Positions 5,425 through 6,760 of a DNA stretch of 6,760 bases are shown here, one piece after another. The DNA comes from CAZAJS01 sp964485635 (lineage in GTDB: Bacteria; Pseudomonadota; Gammaproteobacteria; Francisellales; Francisellaceae), in assembly GCA_964485635.1 (NCBI GenBank), contig CAZAJS010000067.1, forward strand, positions 1 through 6,760, given 5' to 3'. The notes beneath the pieces are model-generated. The model saw only the letters and a program-made list of their open reading frames with translations, had not been told where the DNA came from and made no database searches. Position 1 is the first letter of the stretch. Each line of letters begins with the position of its first letter. The translations under genes and the position numbers were made by a program.

Positions 5425-6684
5425 TTAACCTCGTTTCATTGTGTCAAAAAACTCTTCATTTGTTCGAGTTTGTTTCAGTTTATCGGTTAAAAACTCCATG
5501 GCTTGTGTATCTTCCATTTCGTGCAATATTTTGCGTAGAATCCATAGCTTTTGTAACTCTTGTGGATCGGTTAAAAGCTCTTCACGACGTGTTCCAGAGC
5601 GACCAAAACTGATAGCCGGATAAATGCGACGTTCTGAGATCTTGCGATCTAGGTGTAGCTCCATATTGCCTGTTCCTTTGAACTCTTCAAAAATGACCTC
5701 ATCCATTTTAGAACCAGTTTCAACTAAAGCGGTGGCAATAATGGTTAAGCTACCACCTTCAGAAGTGTTTCTGGCAGCACCAAAAAAGCGTTTAGGTTTT
5801 TGAAGCGCATTGGCTTCAACACCACCAGATAAGACACGTCCAGAGGCCGGAGATGTTGTGTTATAGGCCCGAGCTAAACGCGTAATAGAGTCTAATAAAA
5901 TGACAACATCCTGTTTGTGTTCAACCAAGCGTTTGGCTTTTTCAATGACAATTTCAGCTAACTGGACATGACGTGATGCAGGCTCATCAAATGTACTGGC
6001 AACAACTTCACCACGAACAGATCGTTGCATTTCTGTAACTTCTTCAGGACGTTCATCAATGAGCAAGACAATTAAATTGGTCTCAGGGTAACGTTTAGCG
6101 ATGGATGTGGCGATATTTTGCATCATGATTGTTTTACCCGTTTTAGGCGGAGCGACAATCAAGCCACGTTGTCCTTTACCAAAGGGCGCTGCTAAATCAA
6201 TGACACGTGCAGTAATATCTTCGCTAGAACCATTCCCAAGTTCCATAAATAAGCGTTCTCGGGCATATTCTGGCGTTAAGTTTTCAAATAATATTTTTGT
6301 GCGCGCCATTTCTGGTGAGTCAAAATTAACACTATCAATGTGTTTAACAGCAAAATAGCGTTCATTATCTTTAGGTGGGCGAATTTTACCAATAATGCTG
6401 TCACCCGTTCGTAAATTTAATTTACGAATAAATGTTGGAGAGACATAAATATCATCAGGACTCGCAAAATATGAACTATCGGCTGATCGTAAAAAGCCAT
6501 ACCCATCTTGTAGGACTTCTAAAATGCCTTCGCCATAGATATCTTCACCCTTAGTGGCGTGACCTTTGAGAATGTTGAAAATAAGCTCTTGTTTACGGAC
6601 GCGGGCTGTTGCTTCAAAGCCAAGTGCTTGAGCAAGTTCAACAAGTTCTGGAATTGATTTATTTTTTAATTGTGTTAGGTTCAT
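5425..6684 (-). CDS. rho: transcription termination factor Rho
   Basis: Hexameric RNA-dependent ATPase and helicase that ends transcription. It has exactly the E. coli length, 419 residues, with no insertion. The N-terminal helical domain (1-47) is followed by the cold-shock-like RNA-binding domain, with GYGFLRSADSSYF at 61-73. The ATPase core carries the P-loop GLIVAPPKTGKT (174-185; Lys181 and Lys184), LLIDERPEEVTEMQR (207-221), Walker B VILLDSITRLARAYN (261-275), the Q-loop SPASGRVLSGGVEAN (278-292) and the R-loop EFKGTGNMELHLDR (334-347). Residues known to contact bicyclomycin in E. coli (Lys184, Arg212, Ser266, Arg269) are conserved. Thr182 replaces the Ala of E. coli, a substitution seen in other Rho lineages. 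The start is supported by alignment (MNLTQLKN against MNLTELKN), with a weak AGAG ten bases upstream. It is first in the visible rho-ubiD unit. In many gammaproteobacteria trxA lies upstream, which here would be beyond the window. Confidence 0.98.
   Translation of the reverse strand: MNLTQLKNKSIPELVELAQALGFEATARVRKQELIFNILKGHATKGEDIYGEGILEVLQDGYGFLRSADSSYFASPDDIYVSPTFIRKLNLRTGDSIIGKIRPPKDNERYFAVKHIDSVNFDSPEMARTKILFENLTPEYARERLFMELGNGSSEDITARVIDLAAPFGKGQRGLIVAPPKTGKTIMMQNIATSIAKRYPETNLIVLLIDERPEEVTEMQRSVRGEVVASTFDEPASRHVQLAEIVIEKAKRLVEHKQDVVILLDSITRLARAYNTTSPASGRVLSGGVEANALQKPKRFFGAARNTSEGGSLTIIATALVETGSKMDEVIFEEFKGTGNMELHLDRKISERRIYPAISFGRSGTRREELLTDPQELQKLWILRKILHEMEDTQAMEFLTDKLKQTRTNEEFFDTMKRG
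5429..5432 (-). promoter_or_regulatory. ubiD ribosome binding site inside rho 3' end
   Basis: GAGG on the minus strand lies in the last coding bases of rho, 13 bases before the ubiD ATG at 5415. The spacing is longer than ideal, and nothing better lies in the nine-base gap. This suggests that ubiD translation depends on ribosomes finishing rho. Confidence 0.45.
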
Positions 6685-6760
6685 TGACTTAATTCTCTAA
6701 AAAATTAGACATTTGGAGTGATCAAAAGAGGAAGTGATTGCTGATTCTAAGCGTTTTATA
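6685..6760 (-). promoter_or_regulatory. rho leader, 5' end beyond window
   Basis: Seventy-six bases upstream of rho, with no gene. A -10-like TAGAAT lies at 6744-6749 (minus strand); its -35 partner would fall outside the window, so the promoter cannot be judged. Next to the start codon, TCTAA (6705-6709) and TTAGA (6696-6700) can pair across a four-base loop, covering part of the weak AGAG ribosome binding site (6695-6698). In E. coli rho limits its own expression through its leader, but whether this leader does so cannot be seen. Confidence 0.3.

Noticed and set aside
5409..5623. Two plus-strand open frames of 60 and 67 codons opposite the 3' end of rho
   Set aside because: They are antisense to conserved rho codons, overlap each other and look like shadows.
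6101..6358. Plus-strand open frame of 85 codons opposite the rho ATPase region
   Set aside because: It is antisense to the highly conserved P-loop and neighbouring segments, and its product resembles no family I know.
1..6760. Mobile element, CRISPR array, tRNA, rRNA or riboswitch
   Set aside because: No transposase or integrase motifs, no regularly spaced repeats, no cloverleaf or known riboswitch core was seen. The gaps are short (the longest is 142 bases) and the genes are mostly housekeeping.

Overview
The window looks like chromosomal DNA of an AT-rich gammaproteobacterium. Rho, UbiD and IspB read as close homologues of the Escherichia coli proteins. Rho has the same length, 419 residues, and UbiD and IspB align almost end to end. 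A rho-ubiD pair also occurs in other gammaproteobacteria such as Pseudomonas. The low GC content, the MFS transporter type and the AspA/AstE-like protein recall Legionella/Coxiella-type lineages. That placement is only an impression, and other AT-rich gammaproteobacteria remain possible.

Layout from right to left, following transcription of the minus strand. The rho leader lies at 6685-6760 and rho at 5425-6684. Nine bases later comes ubiD (3946-5415), probably in the same transcript. A plus-strand O-methyltransferase gene (3232-3885) converges on ubiD. It is divergent from ispB (2118-3089), with two face-to-face promoters in the 142-base gap. After a 112-base gap holding a good minus-strand promoter comes a two-gene unit: an AspA/AstE-family protein (976-2004) and, 22 bases later, an MFS transporter (953 to beyond position 1). 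The transporter is cut by the window edge.

Functionally, ispB (side-chain synthesis) and ubiD (decarboxylation of the prenylated ring) both belong to ubiquinone biosynthesis. Rho is the transcription termination factor. The methyltransferase is a class I, probably metal-dependent, catechol/caffeoyl-CoA-type enzyme of unknown substrate.

Most of the window is ordinary housekeeping sequence. The observation most worth a second look is the AspA/AstE-family protein. By motif alignment it has lost both zinc-binding histidines (to Asn57 and Gln142) and the substrate-binding Asn-Arg pair (to Ala-Glu), yet it keeps an intact reading frame, a full-length fold, a ribosome binding site and a promoter. 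It looks like a maintained pseudoenzyme, or an enzyme with a changed active site, paired with a transporter. Smaller observations are operator-like repeats at the methyltransferase promoter and a ten-base match between the ispB and AspA-like promoters. No mobile element, CRISPR array, tRNA or rRNA was seen.
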